The notes under the pieces are model-generated. The model was not told the DNA's origin. It saw nothing but the letters and a program-made list of their open reading frames with translations, and searched no databases. DNA of 64,000 nucleotides from Bacillus horti. Its GTDB lineage: Bacteria > Bacillota > Bacilli > Caldalkalibacillales > JCM-10596. The stretch spans positions 1 through 64,000 of the forward strand of contig NZ_JAUSTY010000002.1 in assembly GCF_030813115.1 (NCBI RefSeq), in the 5' to 3' direction. Positions 53,806 through 63,596 of the stretch are shown piece by piece; position 1 is the stretch's first letter, and each line of letters begins with the position of its first letter. A program made the position numbers and the translations under genes.

Positions 53806-55604
53806 ATTTCTTATGGAGAAGCATCGTAGGGAAATTATGGATGACGATTATCGGTCTGGTAACCGTCGTCCTCTTTATATTGTCTATTCTTTTGGTGCAA
53901 TTCTTTGATCGTTTTTACTACGATCAGCATGAGGAAAATCTTAAAAATCTAGCTAATCGAGTGGCGTATATGTTTGAAACGTATCCGAATCCTGATCATG
54001 CGCAACAGATTGCTCAAGAGCTAATTGGTGTATCAAACACGAGCTTAACGGTCATAAATCGATACTCAGGAGATTTATATCAGCTTCCTCTTAATGACAA
54101 TATTCCTGCTCAGTTTTTAGTGAGTGATGTGGAGCTACAGATGGTTCTTTTTGAGGATCGAACGGTTGTGAGAAGAGGTCACTTTCAGGTTTATAATGCA
54201 GAGGATCAAGAGATCGATGGAATTATTGTCGGAGTCCCTCTAGTTTTGAATGGAGTGCAGAGAGGTGCTGTTTATCTTTATCAGAGCTTAGGAGTGATTA
54301 CTCAAACGATTGATGAGGCTAAGAAGCTTATTCACTATGCTGCTGGTATCGGAATCATTATGACCACGGTGTTTGCCTTTTTCTTGTCTACAAGAATTAC
54401 TTCACCTTTAAGGCAGCTAAAATCTGCAGCTGATCATTTAGCAGGAGGAGATTTCCAAGCTAATGTTTCGATTAAATCGAAGGATGAGATAGGTGAATTG
54501 GGTGAAACATTTAACCATATGGCTGAGCAATTGAATGATTCTGTTCAGGCTTTATCTCATGAAAAGGAACAGCTATCAAGCATCCTAAAAAGTATGGTAG
54601 ACGGAGTTATAACTTTGGATGTTAAAGGACAAATAAGTTTAATTAATCCACCTGCCGAATATATGCTGAATACGTGGCGTTATGAAGAAAATGTACAGGA
54701 TTCTAATGCGCTACCTAATCTGTTTGTTAATATTTTTAATAAGGTAGTGGAAACAGAGGCTGAACACGTAGGTTCTATTTCCGCACAGGGGCGGTTTTGG
54801 ACAATTGCCATGGCTCCCCTATATAATAAAAATGTTATTCGTGGAGCAGTTGCCGTTATACGAGATATGACAGATGAGAACCGCTTGGATAAGCTACGTA
54901 AGGATTTTGTAGCCAATGTTTCCCATGAGCTACGTACTCCTTTATCTATGATGCAGGGCTACAGTGAGGCATTAATTGACGATATAGTAGACTCTCCAGA
55001 GGAGCGTAAGGAGCTCGCCAAAATCTTAAATGACGAGGCTTTAAGAATGGGAAGGCTTGTGAATGAACTGCTAGATCTGGCTAGAATGGAAGCGGGACAT
55101 GTAGAACCACAGCTTGAAACAATGACCATTGACCCGATTGTACTTAAAGTGATTCGAAAGTTTGCTAATCGGGCTAAGGAGCAAGAGGTTGATGTCATAG
55201 AGGACGTGACACCATCGAAATATAAATATGATGTTAATGCTGATCGACTAGAACAGATTCTAACCAACTTAGTTGATAACGCATTACGACATACATCAGA
55301 GGGTGGTTCTGTCACGGTGATGATGCGCGAGGTAGAAGATTTCGTCAAGATTGAGGTAAAGGATACTGGAAGCGGAATTTCTGAAGAGGATTTGCCTTTC
55401 TTATTTGAGCGCTTCTATAAAGCAGACAAAGCACGTACTAGAGTGAAATCTGGAACGGGAACTGGTCTTGGTCTTGCTATTGTGAAACATTTAATTGATG
55501 CTCATGGTGGAAAGATTCATGTTCATAGTAAGCTTGGAGAAGGAACAACATTCGCCTTTGAATTGCCTCGTTCAAGTGGAGCTATAAAGGAAAGAAGTTT
55601 GTAG
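53802..55604 (+). CDS. resE: Sensor histidine kinase ResE
   Basis: 600-residue membrane kinase: helix at about 10-32, extracytoplasmic sensor region to about 170, second helix to about 195, HAMP (about 197-250), PAS (about 262-365), then HisKA with the H box FVANVSHELRTPLSMMQGY and HATPase with N box NLVDNALRHT, G1 KDTGSGI, F FLFERFYKAD and G2 GTGTGLGLAI. It phosphorylates ResD in response to respiratory or nitric oxide status. GTG start overlaps resD. Confidence 0.96.
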   Translation: MNFLWRSIVGKLWMTIIGLVTVVLFILSILLVQFFDRFYYDQHEENLKNLANRVAYMFETYPNPDHAQQIAQELIGVSNTSLTVINRYSGDLYQLPLNDNIPAQFLVSDVELQMVLFEDRTVVRRGHFQVYNAEDQEIDGIIVGVPLVLNGVQRGAVYLYQSLGVITQTIDEAKKLIHYAAGIGIIMTTVFAFFLSTRITSPLRQLKSAADHLAGGDFQANVSIKSKDEIGELGETFNHMAEQLNDSVQALSHEKEQLSSILKSMVDGVITLDVKGQISLINPPAEYMLNTWRYEENVQDSNALPNLFVNIFNKVVETEAEHVGSISAQGRFWTIAMAPLYNKNVIRGAVAVIRDMTDENRLDKLRKDFVANVSHELRTPLSMMQGYSEALIDDIVDSPEERKELAKILNDEALRMGRLVNELLDLARMEAGHVEPQLETMTIDPIVLKVIRKFANRAKEQEVDVIEDVTPSKYKYDVNADRLEQILTNLVDNALRHTSEGGSVTVMMREVEDFVKIEVKDTGSGISEEDLPFLFERFYKADKARTRVKSGTGTGLGLAIVKHLIDAHGGKIHVHSKLGEGTTFAFELPRSSGAIKERSL

Positions 55605-55678
55605 ACCATATTTAGACTCGCATGAAATTGGTATAATGTGTGAAATATCTTCATATACCTGTTATAGAGGTGATGGAA

Positions 55679-55921
55679 ATGAAGATGAAGCATAGAGCCG
55701 AATTTCATTTTTCTTGGATGCTGGTATTATGGACAGGCCTTCTTATTTTCTCGCAAATTGAAGGAATGCTGTCCTATACGCCTGGTAAGATTGCCATGCT
55801 AGTTTATATAATAATAACTTTGTATCATTCTATTCAAGCGAGTTCTTATTACTTGTACAAGCTCTTGCAATACGTACACAAAAAGTTTGAATCAATAAAA
55901 AGTGGAACCCCTCATTCATAA
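55679..55921 (+). CDS. Small two-helix membrane protein of unknown function
   Basis: 80-residue protein with hydrophobic helices at about 8-26 and 32-52 and a basic C-terminal tail. I do not recognise the family. GAGG at 55667-55670 fits ATG 55679; the longer frame to 55640 lacks a site. A TATAAT at 55632-55637 may be its own -10. It follows resE by 75 bases and marks the junction with the ylb block. Confidence 0.65.
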   Translation: MKMKHRAEFHFSWMLVLWTGLLIFSQIEGMLSYTPGKIAMLVYIIITLYHSIQASSYYLYKLLQYVHKKFESIKSGTPHS

Positions 55922-55973
55922 AATAAGCTTTTTTTGGAAACATAAGCTTATCTAAAGGAATGGGGGTTGTTTT

Positions 55974-56465
55974 TTGAATAACCGAAAAAGTTGGATGTAT
56001 GGATTGGGAGGCTTGCTTCTACTAAATGTTCTGCTTTCTGGTTGTCAGAGTGACAACGATCAAAGCTATAGAGAAAGTAGAGGTTTTACACAGCAGGTAG
56101 GCGAAAGTAAAGATATTCGTGGCTACAAGCCTTATTTCTCTCAAAATGATCAGACAATCGATATAGAAGATATTGTTTTAGCCATTCCCACCGTTACAGA
56201 TGCTGTTGTTGTTCATGCCGAAAAACATATCTTAGTGGGAGTACAGGTAAAGCAATTTGCTCGCTTTAGAATGAAAGAAATTAGAAAAGAGGCATATGAT
56301 CTTCTGACCGATTATTATCATCATGACAAAGAGCAGGAGATCCACGTTTCTACGGATTGGAAGATATACAAAGAGCTCGGTAAGCTGAAAAAGCTACAAG
56401 AAAACAGCTCAAAAGAGCAGGTTCAAAAAAAGGTAAAAGAGCTAGAGAAAAAAATGAAAGGTTAG
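55974..56465 (+). CDS. YhcN/YlaJ family sporulation lipoprotein
   Basis: 163-residue lipoprotein; lipobox LLSGC places the lipidated Cys at residue 24. The domain contains the YhcN/YlaJ-like core (IEDIVLAIPTVTDAVVVHAEKHILVGVQV) followed by a lysine-rich, coiled-coil-like C-terminus. Family members are found in the inner spore membrane of bacilli and may influence germination or outgrowth. Start is a TTG at 55974 behind a G-rich site. An ATAAGCTT/AAGCTTAT stem lies directly upstream. Confidence 0.85.
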   Translation: MNNRKSWMYGLGGLLLLNVLLSGCQSDNDQSYRESRGFTQQVGESKDIRGYKPYFSQNDQTIDIEDIVLAIPTVTDAVVVHAEKHILVGVQVKQFARFRMKEIRKEAYDLLTDYYHHDKEQEIHVSTDWKIYKELGKLKKLQENSSKEQVQKKVKELEKKMKG

Positions 56466-56542
56466 GCTGGTTTATGGATTGATTCCTTACTCATTCCATG
56501 CTAACATTAAAGATATTCTGAACCGAATGTGAGGAAATGGTT

Positions 56543-56818
56543 ATGTATCCACAGCGTGTTGGCCTGGCCGTTTGGCTGAACAATATTAAGATGGCAAGGC
56601 ATTTGCGACGATTTGGCAATGTGCATTACATTTCACGGAAGATGCGTTACGCGATTATGTACGTGGATGAGCCTACTATTGAGGATACATTGCAAAAGCT
56701 GGAGCAATTTAATTTTGTTAAGAAGATTGATCGCTCCTACAGACATGAGCTTAAAACGGAATATCAAAATGCAAAGCCTGATAAAGCAAAAGAATATGAT
56801 TACAAAATGGGAATTTAA
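56543..56818 (+). CDS. ylbG: YlbG family protein (DUF2129)
   Basis: 91-residue cytosolic protein; VGLAVWLNNIKMARHLRRFGNVHYISRKMRYAIMYV and DRSYRHELKTEYQNAKPDKAKEYDYK match YlbG of bacilli. The ATG at 56543, 6 bases after GAGGAA, is preferred to ATG 56537. Function is unknown. As in B. subtilis it lies upstream of ylbH (rsmD), here with one extra gene and the csfG locus between. Confidence 0.92.
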   Translation: MYPQRVGLAVWLNNIKMARHLRRFGNVHYISRKMRYAIMYVDEPTIEDTLQKLEQFNFVKKIDRSYRHELKTEYQNAKPDKAKEYDYKMGI

Positions 56819-56852
56819 AGTCTGCTTCAATGCTATGAAGCAGACTTTTCTG
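56817..56852 (+). terminator. Terminator of ylbG
   Basis: AAAGTCTGCTTC and GAAGCAGACTTT form a perfect 12-base stem around AATGCTAT, followed by TCTGCATTT; the T-run is short. Confidence 0.8.
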
Positions 56853-57010
56853 CATTTAGCGAAGAAAACTGTTTTGTACTCTTAGAGGGTAACAACCTGA
56901 GCTACTGAGTGGAATAGAATGGAATTGAGAAGCTTCATGCAGGACTTTCTTACCTAAAAAGCTTATAATAAGCATAAGCAATGAAATCGCTTAACTGGAG
57001 GTGAAATCCT

Positions 57011-57367
57011 ATGGGTACAGTATTTATGGTTTTATTTATTATATTGTTTGCCGTGCTCATCGTTTCCTTTCTTAGAAATCTATTGTTTAAGAGGGAGCTA
57101 GAAGAACAAGAGGAGTTAAACCCATTATCTAGTTCTTGGATGGTTCCATCTGTCCTACAATCGCTACGAACTAGCGATATACTTTCACAGGATGAGTTTG
57201 AAACGCTAGATGGAAAGTCATACGAAGAGGTTGAGGAATATGTCATACAGCAGGATTATTTTGCTACACGCCAAGAGTTTCTTGAATGGGTGATGCAGCA
57301 ACCGGATATTATGGGAGCTGGAGATAGTGTCTTTGGAGGAATCGATCGATTTGATCGTAAGAAATAA
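57011..57367 (+). CDS. Small membrane-anchored protein of unknown function
   Basis: 118-residue protein: an N-terminal helix (about 3-25), then an acidic cytoplasmic or extracellular region with ILSQDEFETLDGKSYEEVEEYVIQQDYF. GGAGGTGAAA precedes ATG, so it is a genuine gene. I do not recognise the family. It lies directly before the csfG terminator, in opposite orientation to csfG; the two transcripts converge. Confidence 0.75.
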   Translation: MGTVFMVLFIILFAVLIVSFLRNLLFKRELEEQEELNPLSSSWMVPSVLQSLRTSDILSQDEFETLDGKSYEEVEEYVIQQDYFATRQEFLEWVMQQPDIMGAGDSVFGGIDRFDRKK

Positions 57368-57368
57368 A

Positions 57369-57493
57369 CTAAAAAAAGACCATCTACTCCAATTACGGGT
57401 AGATGGTCAATGGGAGAGGAGAAACCGGAGGAAGAGCTTATGGGGAAACGTAAGTCTTCTCCGCGGTTGTCTACGACATCATTGAGATGCCGA
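57369..57493 (-). ncRNA. csfG: CsfG-type sporulation small RNA (reverse strand, ylbG-rsmD interval)
   Basis: The minus strand carries a near-perfect forespore promoter, then a folded segment of about 90 bases, then a terminator. The central stem AACCGCGGAGAAGACTT / AAGCTCTTCCTCCGGTT (between 57425 and 57466) closes a TTTCCCC-containing loop, and a C/T-rich single strand (TTTCTCCTCTCCC) follows. CsfG of B. subtilis is a conserved sigma-F/sigma-G sRNA of the same intergenic region, and the Rfam 'ylbH leader' motif was described here too. Its CCTCC stretches could pair with ribosome binding sites. Ends are approximate. Confidence 0.7.
57371..57408 (-). terminator. Reverse-strand terminator of csfG
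   Basis: GACCATCTAC and GTAGATGGTC form a perfect 10-base stem, followed on the minus strand by seven T. On the plus strand the stem is not followed by T, so it serves the minus strand. Confidence 0.85.
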
Positions 57494-57499
57494 TAATTC

Positions 57500-57528
57500 T
57501 ATTATGATCAGTCACATGAAAAATATAC
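57500..57528 (-). promoter_or_regulatory. Sigma-G/sigma-F type promoter of csfG
   Basis: On the minus strand GTATA (57528-57524), 17 bases, then CATAATA (57506-57500) matches the sigma-G consensus GHATR-N17/18-CATWHTA at every position. Confidence 0.75.
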
Positions 57529-57529
57529 C

Positions 57530-57558
57530 TTTACAAATTTTTTTTATGATAACATAGA
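57530..57558 (+). promoter_or_regulatory. Possible promoter of rsmD
   Basis: TTTACA (57530-57535) and CATAGA (57553-57558) are 17 bases apart, about 60 bases before rsmD. The -10 is weak, so this is tentative. Confidence 0.35.
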
Positions 57559-57616
57559 GGTTGGACATCCTACAGAATAACAGGCTGTCTACAAATAAGA
57601 GTGAAATGGTGAAGAT

Positions 57617-58671
<1,055 letters not shown>

Positions 58672-58674
58672 TTT

Positions 58675-59898
58675 TTACGCCCTTTTGCGAAAACTTCTTC
58701 TATATGGAAGATAGATCGTTAGGAAACATAGACATAAGAATAAGCCAGAAATACTGACACTCCCAATAAAGTAAGACTGGGGTGACCAGTATTTTATTTG
58801 TTCTAGCATGGAAGTTGTCGGAAGGCTCGCTTGTTTAATAAATGACTGGAATGGCTCCCATAATAATAAGACACATAGGAAAGCAAAAATGGCGTGAAAA
58901 AATCTAGCTAAAAGATAAGGCTTATAGGAAAGATCTGTTTTAGCAATCATGCTTGCTACCTGAGCATGTACAGATAGACCACTCCAGGATATGATAGAGC
59001 AGGCGATAGCTGTTTTTAAGATTAGCGGTATGGCTGAAGAACTGGCACTTGCAAGCTGACTACCTAATGTGATTTCAAATAATCCAGCGAATAAGGAAGA
59101 GATTAATTCTGCTGGGAACCCCATGGGTATTAAAATCAGAGAAGCAATGAAAAAGAAGATTTGATCCAGCCTAATGAGATGCATAATAGAAAGAAGAACA
59201 GAAAATATGATAATGAAACCACCTATCATCAATAGGGTTTGAATAGCAGACGTAATGGCCTCTCCCATTAAAGTGCCTAAGGAACGTCCGTCCTGTACTC
59301 TGGCCCTATGCATGGCTTGTAACGCTCGATAAAGAATGCTTCTAGAAGGGTTCTGTTGGTTTTCGTTATGCGGTTCATTTCTATAAGAATGAAAGCGCAT
59401 GATCAATCCGACAATAAGAGCAGCTACATAATGGGCAGCAGCAATGAGAATACCAAGTGTTGCATTGTGAAAAAAACCGACCGCTACTGCCCCGATCATA
59501 AATAATGGACCAGACGTACTACTGATCGCTAACAGCCTTTCGCCTTCTGACTTTGTTACTAGCTTTTGTTCACGAAGCTTCACAGTTAGCTTGGCCCCCA
59601 TGGGATATCCAGAGGACACTCCCATAGCCATAACAAAGCCTCCAACTCCTGGGATACGAAATAAGGGTCTCATAAGGGGCTCAAGCCAAACACCGATAAA
59701 ATGAACGACACCAAAGCCCATTAATAATTCTGCTGTAATAAAAAAAGGCAGGAGAGAAGGAAAAACGACATCCCACCAAAGGGTAAGCCCACGTAAAGAG
59801 GCTTCATAGGCTTGTTTGGGAAACAATACAATAGCAAAAACTAAGCATAAGGAAGCTAACGCTAACGCGCCCGTTTTTATGTATGTTGAACGTATCAT
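58675..59898 (-). CDS. ylbJ: Sporulation integral membrane protein YlbJ
   Basis: 407-residue polytopic protein of the Gate/nucleoside-recognition family, with about ten helices. Typical segments are LRGLTLWWDVVFPSLLPFFITAELLMGFG, GVSSGYPMGAKLT, LLAISSTSGPLFMIGAVAVGFF and SWSGLSVHAQVAS. YlbJ is sigma-E controlled in B. subtilis and required for heat-resistant spores. The start is the ATG at 59898, 6 bases after GGAGG; the frame continues to 59982 without a site. It is transcribed towards coaD. Confidence 0.93.
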   Translation of the reverse strand: MIRSTYIKTGALALASLCLVFAIVLFPKQAYEASLRGLTLWWDVVFPSLLPFFITAELLMGFGVVHFIGVWLEPLMRPLFRIPGVGGFVMAMGVSSGYPMGAKLTVKLREQKLVTKSEGERLLAISSTSGPLFMIGAVAVGFFHNATLGILIAAAHYVAALIVGLIMRFHSYRNEPHNENQQNPSRSILYRALQAMHRARVQDGRSLGTLMGEAITSAIQTLLMIGGFIIIFSVLLSIMHLIRLDQIFFFIASLILIPMGFPAELISSLFAGLFEITLGSQLASASSSAIPLILKTAIACSIISWSGLSVHAQVASMIAKTDLSYKPYLLARFFHAIFAFLCVLLLWEPFQSFIKQASLPTTSMLEQIKYWSPQSYFIGSVSISGLFLCLCFLTIYLPYRRSFRKRA

Positions 59899-60102
59899 AC
59901 GAACCTCCATAGAAGCGTTGACTTGAAAAAGGTCATTGGAAATACCAAATAGGAAAAGTAGTTGGCTACAGTCAGATTGCATAAAGAGCTTGGCTTAAGA
60001 CAAGTTTTTATATATATTACGAAAGAGAAAGAGAAAATAGACCTTTGAAGTTTTAGGTATGATTTGTCCAAAGTATAAATAGCTATTAAAGAGGTGACGA
60101 AA

Positions 60103-60942
60103 GTGACTGAGGGTACGAGCGAAGCAAAACCACAGAAGAAAAGCCGTCCTACGATTGGTTTAGCTCTAGGCTCAGGTGGAGCTAGGGGCTTAGCTCATAT
60201 AGGGATCTTAGAGGTGTTTGAAGAGCATGGCATTACAATCGACTATTTAGCAGGTAGTAGTGCAGGTGCTTTAGTAGGTAGCTTATACAGTGCCGGGCTT
60301 ACGCCAAAGCAAATCAAAAATTTTGCTTCCCACTTTCCTCGAAAATACTGGGTCGATTATACTGTACCTAAAATGGGTCTACTTTCAGGAGATAAAGTTA
60401 AAGAAGTTATCCGTTTGTTAACGAAAAAGAAAAATATAGAGGAGACTTCAATTCCACTTGCTATTGTTGCAACAGATCTGCAAAAAGGGGCACGTAAGGT
60501 TTTTACTGACGGTCCAATCGCAGAAGCCGTTCGAGCGAGCATTTCCATACCAGGAATATTCGTTCCCGAAATGATCGACAATACTTATTATGTCGATGGG
60601 GGGGTTATCGATCGAGTCCCTGTTTCAGTAGTAAAAGAAATGGGAGCTGATTTAGTTATAGCTGTTGATGTTTCTTTTGTAGAGGCTTTCCACCCGATTA
60701 CATCTATTTTCGATGTCATAGCTCGATCGATTGACGTGATGGAGAGAGAAATTCTAAGGTACCGTATGCTAAATGCCGATGTACTCATCCGTCCAAAGGT
60801 AGGGAGTATAAGCCCTACTATGTTCACAGAGGTTGAACAAATTGTAAAGGAAGGAATGGTAGCGGCTGAAGAAGCTGTACCTACTATTAAGGCTTTGATA
60901 GCAGATTGGAAGGAGAACACTCATGAATCACACCAAGCGTAA
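60103..60942 (+). CDS. ylbK: Patatin-like phospholipase family protein YlbK (RssA-like)
   Basis: 279-residue patatin-fold hydrolase. The oxyanion motif is LGSGGARGLAHIG, the nucleophile motif GSSAG (Ser53) and the dyad Asp in YYVDGGVIDRVP. The family includes E. coli RssA and NTE-like lipid hydrolases; the substrate here is unknown. The GTG at 60103 is 7 bases after AAGAGGTG; an in-frame GTG at 60094 overlaps that site. It overlaps ylbL by 20 bases. Confidence 0.92.
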   Translation: MTEGTSEAKPQKKSRPTIGLALGSGGARGLAHIGILEVFEEHGITIDYLAGSSAGALVGSLYSAGLTPKQIKNFASHFPRKYWVDYTVPKMGLLSGDKVKEVIRLLTKKKNIEETSIPLAIVATDLQKGARKVFTDGPIAEAVRASISIPGIFVPEMIDNTYYVDGGVIDRVPVSVVKEMGADLVIAVDVSFVEAFHPITSIFDVIARSIDVMEREILRYRMLNADVLIRPKVGSISPTMFTEVEQIVKEGMVAAEEAVPTIKALIADWKENTHESHQA

Positions 60943-61984
60943 TAATAATCGTTTATGGCTATCCTTTATAGTTCTTATCATCATCCTTACCGCTGCTTAT
61001 TTTTATCCCTTACCGTATTTTATTTCCTCACCAGGGGCAGCTGTTGAACTGAGCCCAATTATTGAGGTTGAAAATGGATACAGTGAACAAGGGACATTTA
61101 TGCTAACTACAGTCAGAATGTCAGGGGCGAATGTGTTCAATTATGCTCTTGCTCAGTGGGATGAATATAGAGAAACCATTCCTAAGGAAGCGTTATTAAG
61201 AGACTATAAGGATGAAAGTGAATATACAGAAAGACAGCTCTTTATTATGAAGTCATCACAGGAAACGGCGATTTCTGTAGCTTATGAGCTAGCAGGTAGA
61301 GAGGTTATTGTATCTGACCGAGGAGTTATGGTAGTAGCTACAGTAGAAGGAATGCCAGCGGAACAGCATTTGAAGTTTGGAGATATTATTACTTCAGTTG
61401 ATGATCGTGACATCGCTACGTCTGAAGAGTTAATTGCCTATGTGCGCACAAAACAGGAGGGCGATGAAGTAAGAATTAAGTACAGAACAAATATGGAAGA
61501 AAAAGAAATTACACTTGCTCTGTCCGCTTTTCCTCATGAGGATATTGAAGGAGCGAGTGAAGAGCAGCCTAGAGCAGGTATTGGCATTTCGACCATGACG
61601 AAGCAAGAAATTGAGGTCAACCCACCAGTGAGTATTGATACAAGACGTATTGGAGGACCATCAGCGGGGTTAATGTTTACGTTAGAAATTTATAATCAGC
61701 TCACGCCCGAGGATATTACAAAAGGATACGCTATAGCAGGAACGGGAACGATGAATCCAGAAGGTAAAGTTGGACGTATCGGAGGCATTCATCAAAAAAT
61801 AGTAGCTGCCCACAAAGCTGGTGCTGATATCTTTTTTGCACCATATGAAGAAGGAGCAGAGGACTCCAACTACAATCGAGCTGTGGAGGCAGCTGAGGAT
61901 ATTAAAACATCAATGAAGGTTGTGCCTGTGGATACGGTTCAAGATGCATTAGATTATTTAGAATCACTACCGTCAAAAGATTAA
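60923..61984 (+). CDS. ylbL: PDZ-domain serine protease YlbL (SepM-like, Lon catalytic fold)
   Basis: 353-residue membrane protease: an N-terminal helix (about 10-30), a PDZ domain (about 130-205) and a Lon-like catalytic domain with Ser247 (GGPSAGL) and Lys292 (GIHQKIVAA), the Ser-Lys dyad. Relatives process the competence peptide in streptococci; in bacilli the target is uncertain, and in B. subtilis YlbL acts with DdcP to clear the cell-division inhibitor YneA. AAGGAGA precedes ATG inside the ylbK end. Confidence 0.94.
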   Translation: MNHTKRNNNRLWLSFIVLIIILTAAYFYPLPYFISSPGAAVELSPIIEVENGYSEQGTFMLTTVRMSGANVFNYALAQWDEYRETIPKEALLRDYKDESEYTERQLFIMKSSQETAISVAYELAGREVIVSDRGVMVVATVEGMPAEQHLKFGDIITSVDDRDIATSEELIAYVRTKQEGDEVRIKYRTNMEEKEITLALSAFPHEDIEGASEEQPRAGIGISTMTKQEIEVNPPVSIDTRRIGGPSAGLMFTLEIYNQLTPEDITKGYAIAGTGTMNPEGKVGRIGGIHQKIVAAHKAGADIFFAPYEEGAEDSNYNRAVEAAEDIKTSMKVVPVDTVQDALDYLESLPSKD

Positions 61985-62061
61985 TAAAGCTTTAGAGCCT
62001 AGTAAACTTGAAGGTTGTCCTAAACTTAAATAACTTGATTAACTTGATTAATTATAGATAA

Positions 62062-63288
62062 TTACTTGATAGCGATAGGGGGCTGTTTTAGCTCTCTATT
62101 TCTGTTTTCAGTACTTTGTTTGGCAAATCCTTGTGAATAAATCCTTGAGGAATGAATATCCCAATCGAGCATAGCCGGATGCTCTTTTTTGATCGCAGAA
62201 ATCAAAGGAAGCTGAAGCTCCTTTTTTGATTGGTTTAAAAGCTCCCGGCCTTTAGTTGAGTAACCTAACAAACGAAGATAGCTTGCTCCTTGCATAAGCT
62301 TCAGTTGATCAGCAGATAGCTTTGGAAACTGGTGCAGGATATGCACAAGCATTCTCTGAATCCTGTTCCATGTGTAACGCTTTGTTTTGGTCTGTTCAAT
62401 TAGCTCCTTAATGGATAAGGAGACAGATGCCTTATCCCTTAGACGATACTCAATTCCTTCCTCAATTTCATATAAGCTTTTGACCTGTTCAGGTGATTGG
62501 GAAAGCAACGTATGAAACAGCTGGGGTGCGAAGCTCTCCCATGAGATTGGTCCTTTCCCTTGTTCTGCCTCACGTAGTAAAATATCGAATGTGAAGTCAG
62601 GGACATAGTTTCTAATTAGATTCCATGCAGGGGATTCAGCATCAAATATAGCTTTTCGTATGCTAGTTGCACTGGCGATATGCTGATCAGAAAACGAGGT
62701 ATCGTTATAGCCAGCTTTTTCTCGTTTGATGGTGGTTGGCTGAATCTGGCTGTTCAATTTCTTTAAAGCTACTACATACTGTAACCCTAATATGTTATTT
62801 GGCTGCTTTAAGAAAGCGGGATCTTCATTTGGCAAGCTCATTTCCTCTAAAGCTGTCATATAGGCTTGGGGATAACTAATACCACTCTTCATTTCTGATC
62901 TGATCTTTTCCTTCAAAGCAAGAGGCTCGTTGACCAGTTTGGCAGCATAGTTTAGAAATGGGTTTATCTCACCGTGCTCCGAACCGAAGCATAAATGTGT
63001 GACAAAAGGAAGCTGGTGGAGTATGGAAATAGCTCCAAAAGCAAAATGCTGAGCATGCTGTGTGGCAAACACATATGGAAGCTCTAAGACTAAATCAGCT
63101 CCCATACGTAACGCCATTTCCGTACGTGCCCATTTATCCACTAGAGCAGGTTCACCTCTCTGCAGAAAGTTCCCACTCATGACAATGACAGTGGCATCTG
63201 CTTGAGTTGTTTTTTTCGCTTGCTCAAAATGAAAGTAATGTCCATTATGTAAAGGATTATATTCAACAACCAAGCCGACAACACTCAT
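62062..63288 (-). CDS. tmcAL: tRNA(Met) cytidine acetate ligase TmcAL
   Basis: 408-residue nucleotidyltransferase-fold enzyme (YlbM) that uses acetate and ATP to form N4-acetylcytidine at the wobble base of elongator tRNA-Met. The start VVGLVVEYNPLHNGHYFH bears the HxGH motif and VIVMSGNFLQRGEPALVDKWAR is conserved, as is SATSIRKAI. The ATG at 63288, 8 bases after GGAGG, is preferred to GTG 63297, which overlaps it. It converges with ylbL over a 77-base gap that contains a 9-base direct repeat (AACTTGATT, 62032-62049) but no clear terminator. Confidence 0.96.
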   Translation of the reverse strand: MSVVGLVVEYNPLHNGHYFHFEQAKKTTQADATVIVMSGNFLQRGEPALVDKWARTEMALRMGADLVLELPYVFATQHAQHFAFGAISILHQLPFVTHLCFGSEHGEINPFLNYAAKLVNEPLALKEKIRSEMKSGISYPQAYMTALEEMSLPNEDPAFLKQPNNILGLQYVVALKKLNSQIQPTTIKREKAGYNDTSFSDQHIASATSIRKAIFDAESPAWNLIRNYVPDFTFDILLREAEQGKGPISWESFAPQLFHTLLSQSPEQVKSLYEIEEGIEYRLRDKASVSLSIKELIEQTKTKRYTWNRIQRMLVHILHQFPKLSADQLKLMQGASYLRLLGYSTKGRELLNQSKKELQLPLISAIKKEHPAMLDWDIHSSRIYSQGFAKQSTENRNRELKQPPIAIK

Positions 63289-63596
63289 TTCATTCACCTC
63301 CGAAATGTAGCATGAAAGTTTGCACTTTCTTACATCTCATTCTTGTTATATTTATTATACCAACTATTTTTTCTCATGAAAAAAAATCTCCTTAATTCTT
63401 CTTACGGGAGAGAATTTATGTGAAGGAAAAGTCTATTGTTCAAGTAGGCTATCGATCACAGTGAATAAATTTTTCATGATATACTAGTAGAAGCATTTGG
63501 TCTGACTAGTTCTTAGGCTAGATTCCTAGTTCTAGTTTTAGAAAAAGTATAGAGAAAAATAATAAAATGCTGGAGGGAGAATGAGAGAAATGGGGA
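63289..63596. other. Region between tmcAL and the truncated HAD gene
   Basis: This 308-base gap has no ORF I can support. On the minus strand a TATAAT (63359-63354) may be the tmcAL -10. A GAAAGT-TTGC-ACTTTC hairpin lies at 63314-63329. An interrupted hairpin (ACTAG at 63505-63509 with CTAGT at 63532-63536, inner TAGG/CCTA) followed by TTTT lies at 63505-63540. The ylbN-rpmF genes that follow ylbM in B. subtilis are absent. Confidence 0.4.

Noticed and set aside
57371-57480. Plus-strand riboswitch-like leader of rsmD
   Set aside because: The first stem has its T-run only on the minus strand and a sigma-G-consensus promoter faces it there, so the minus-strand sRNA explains the structure better.
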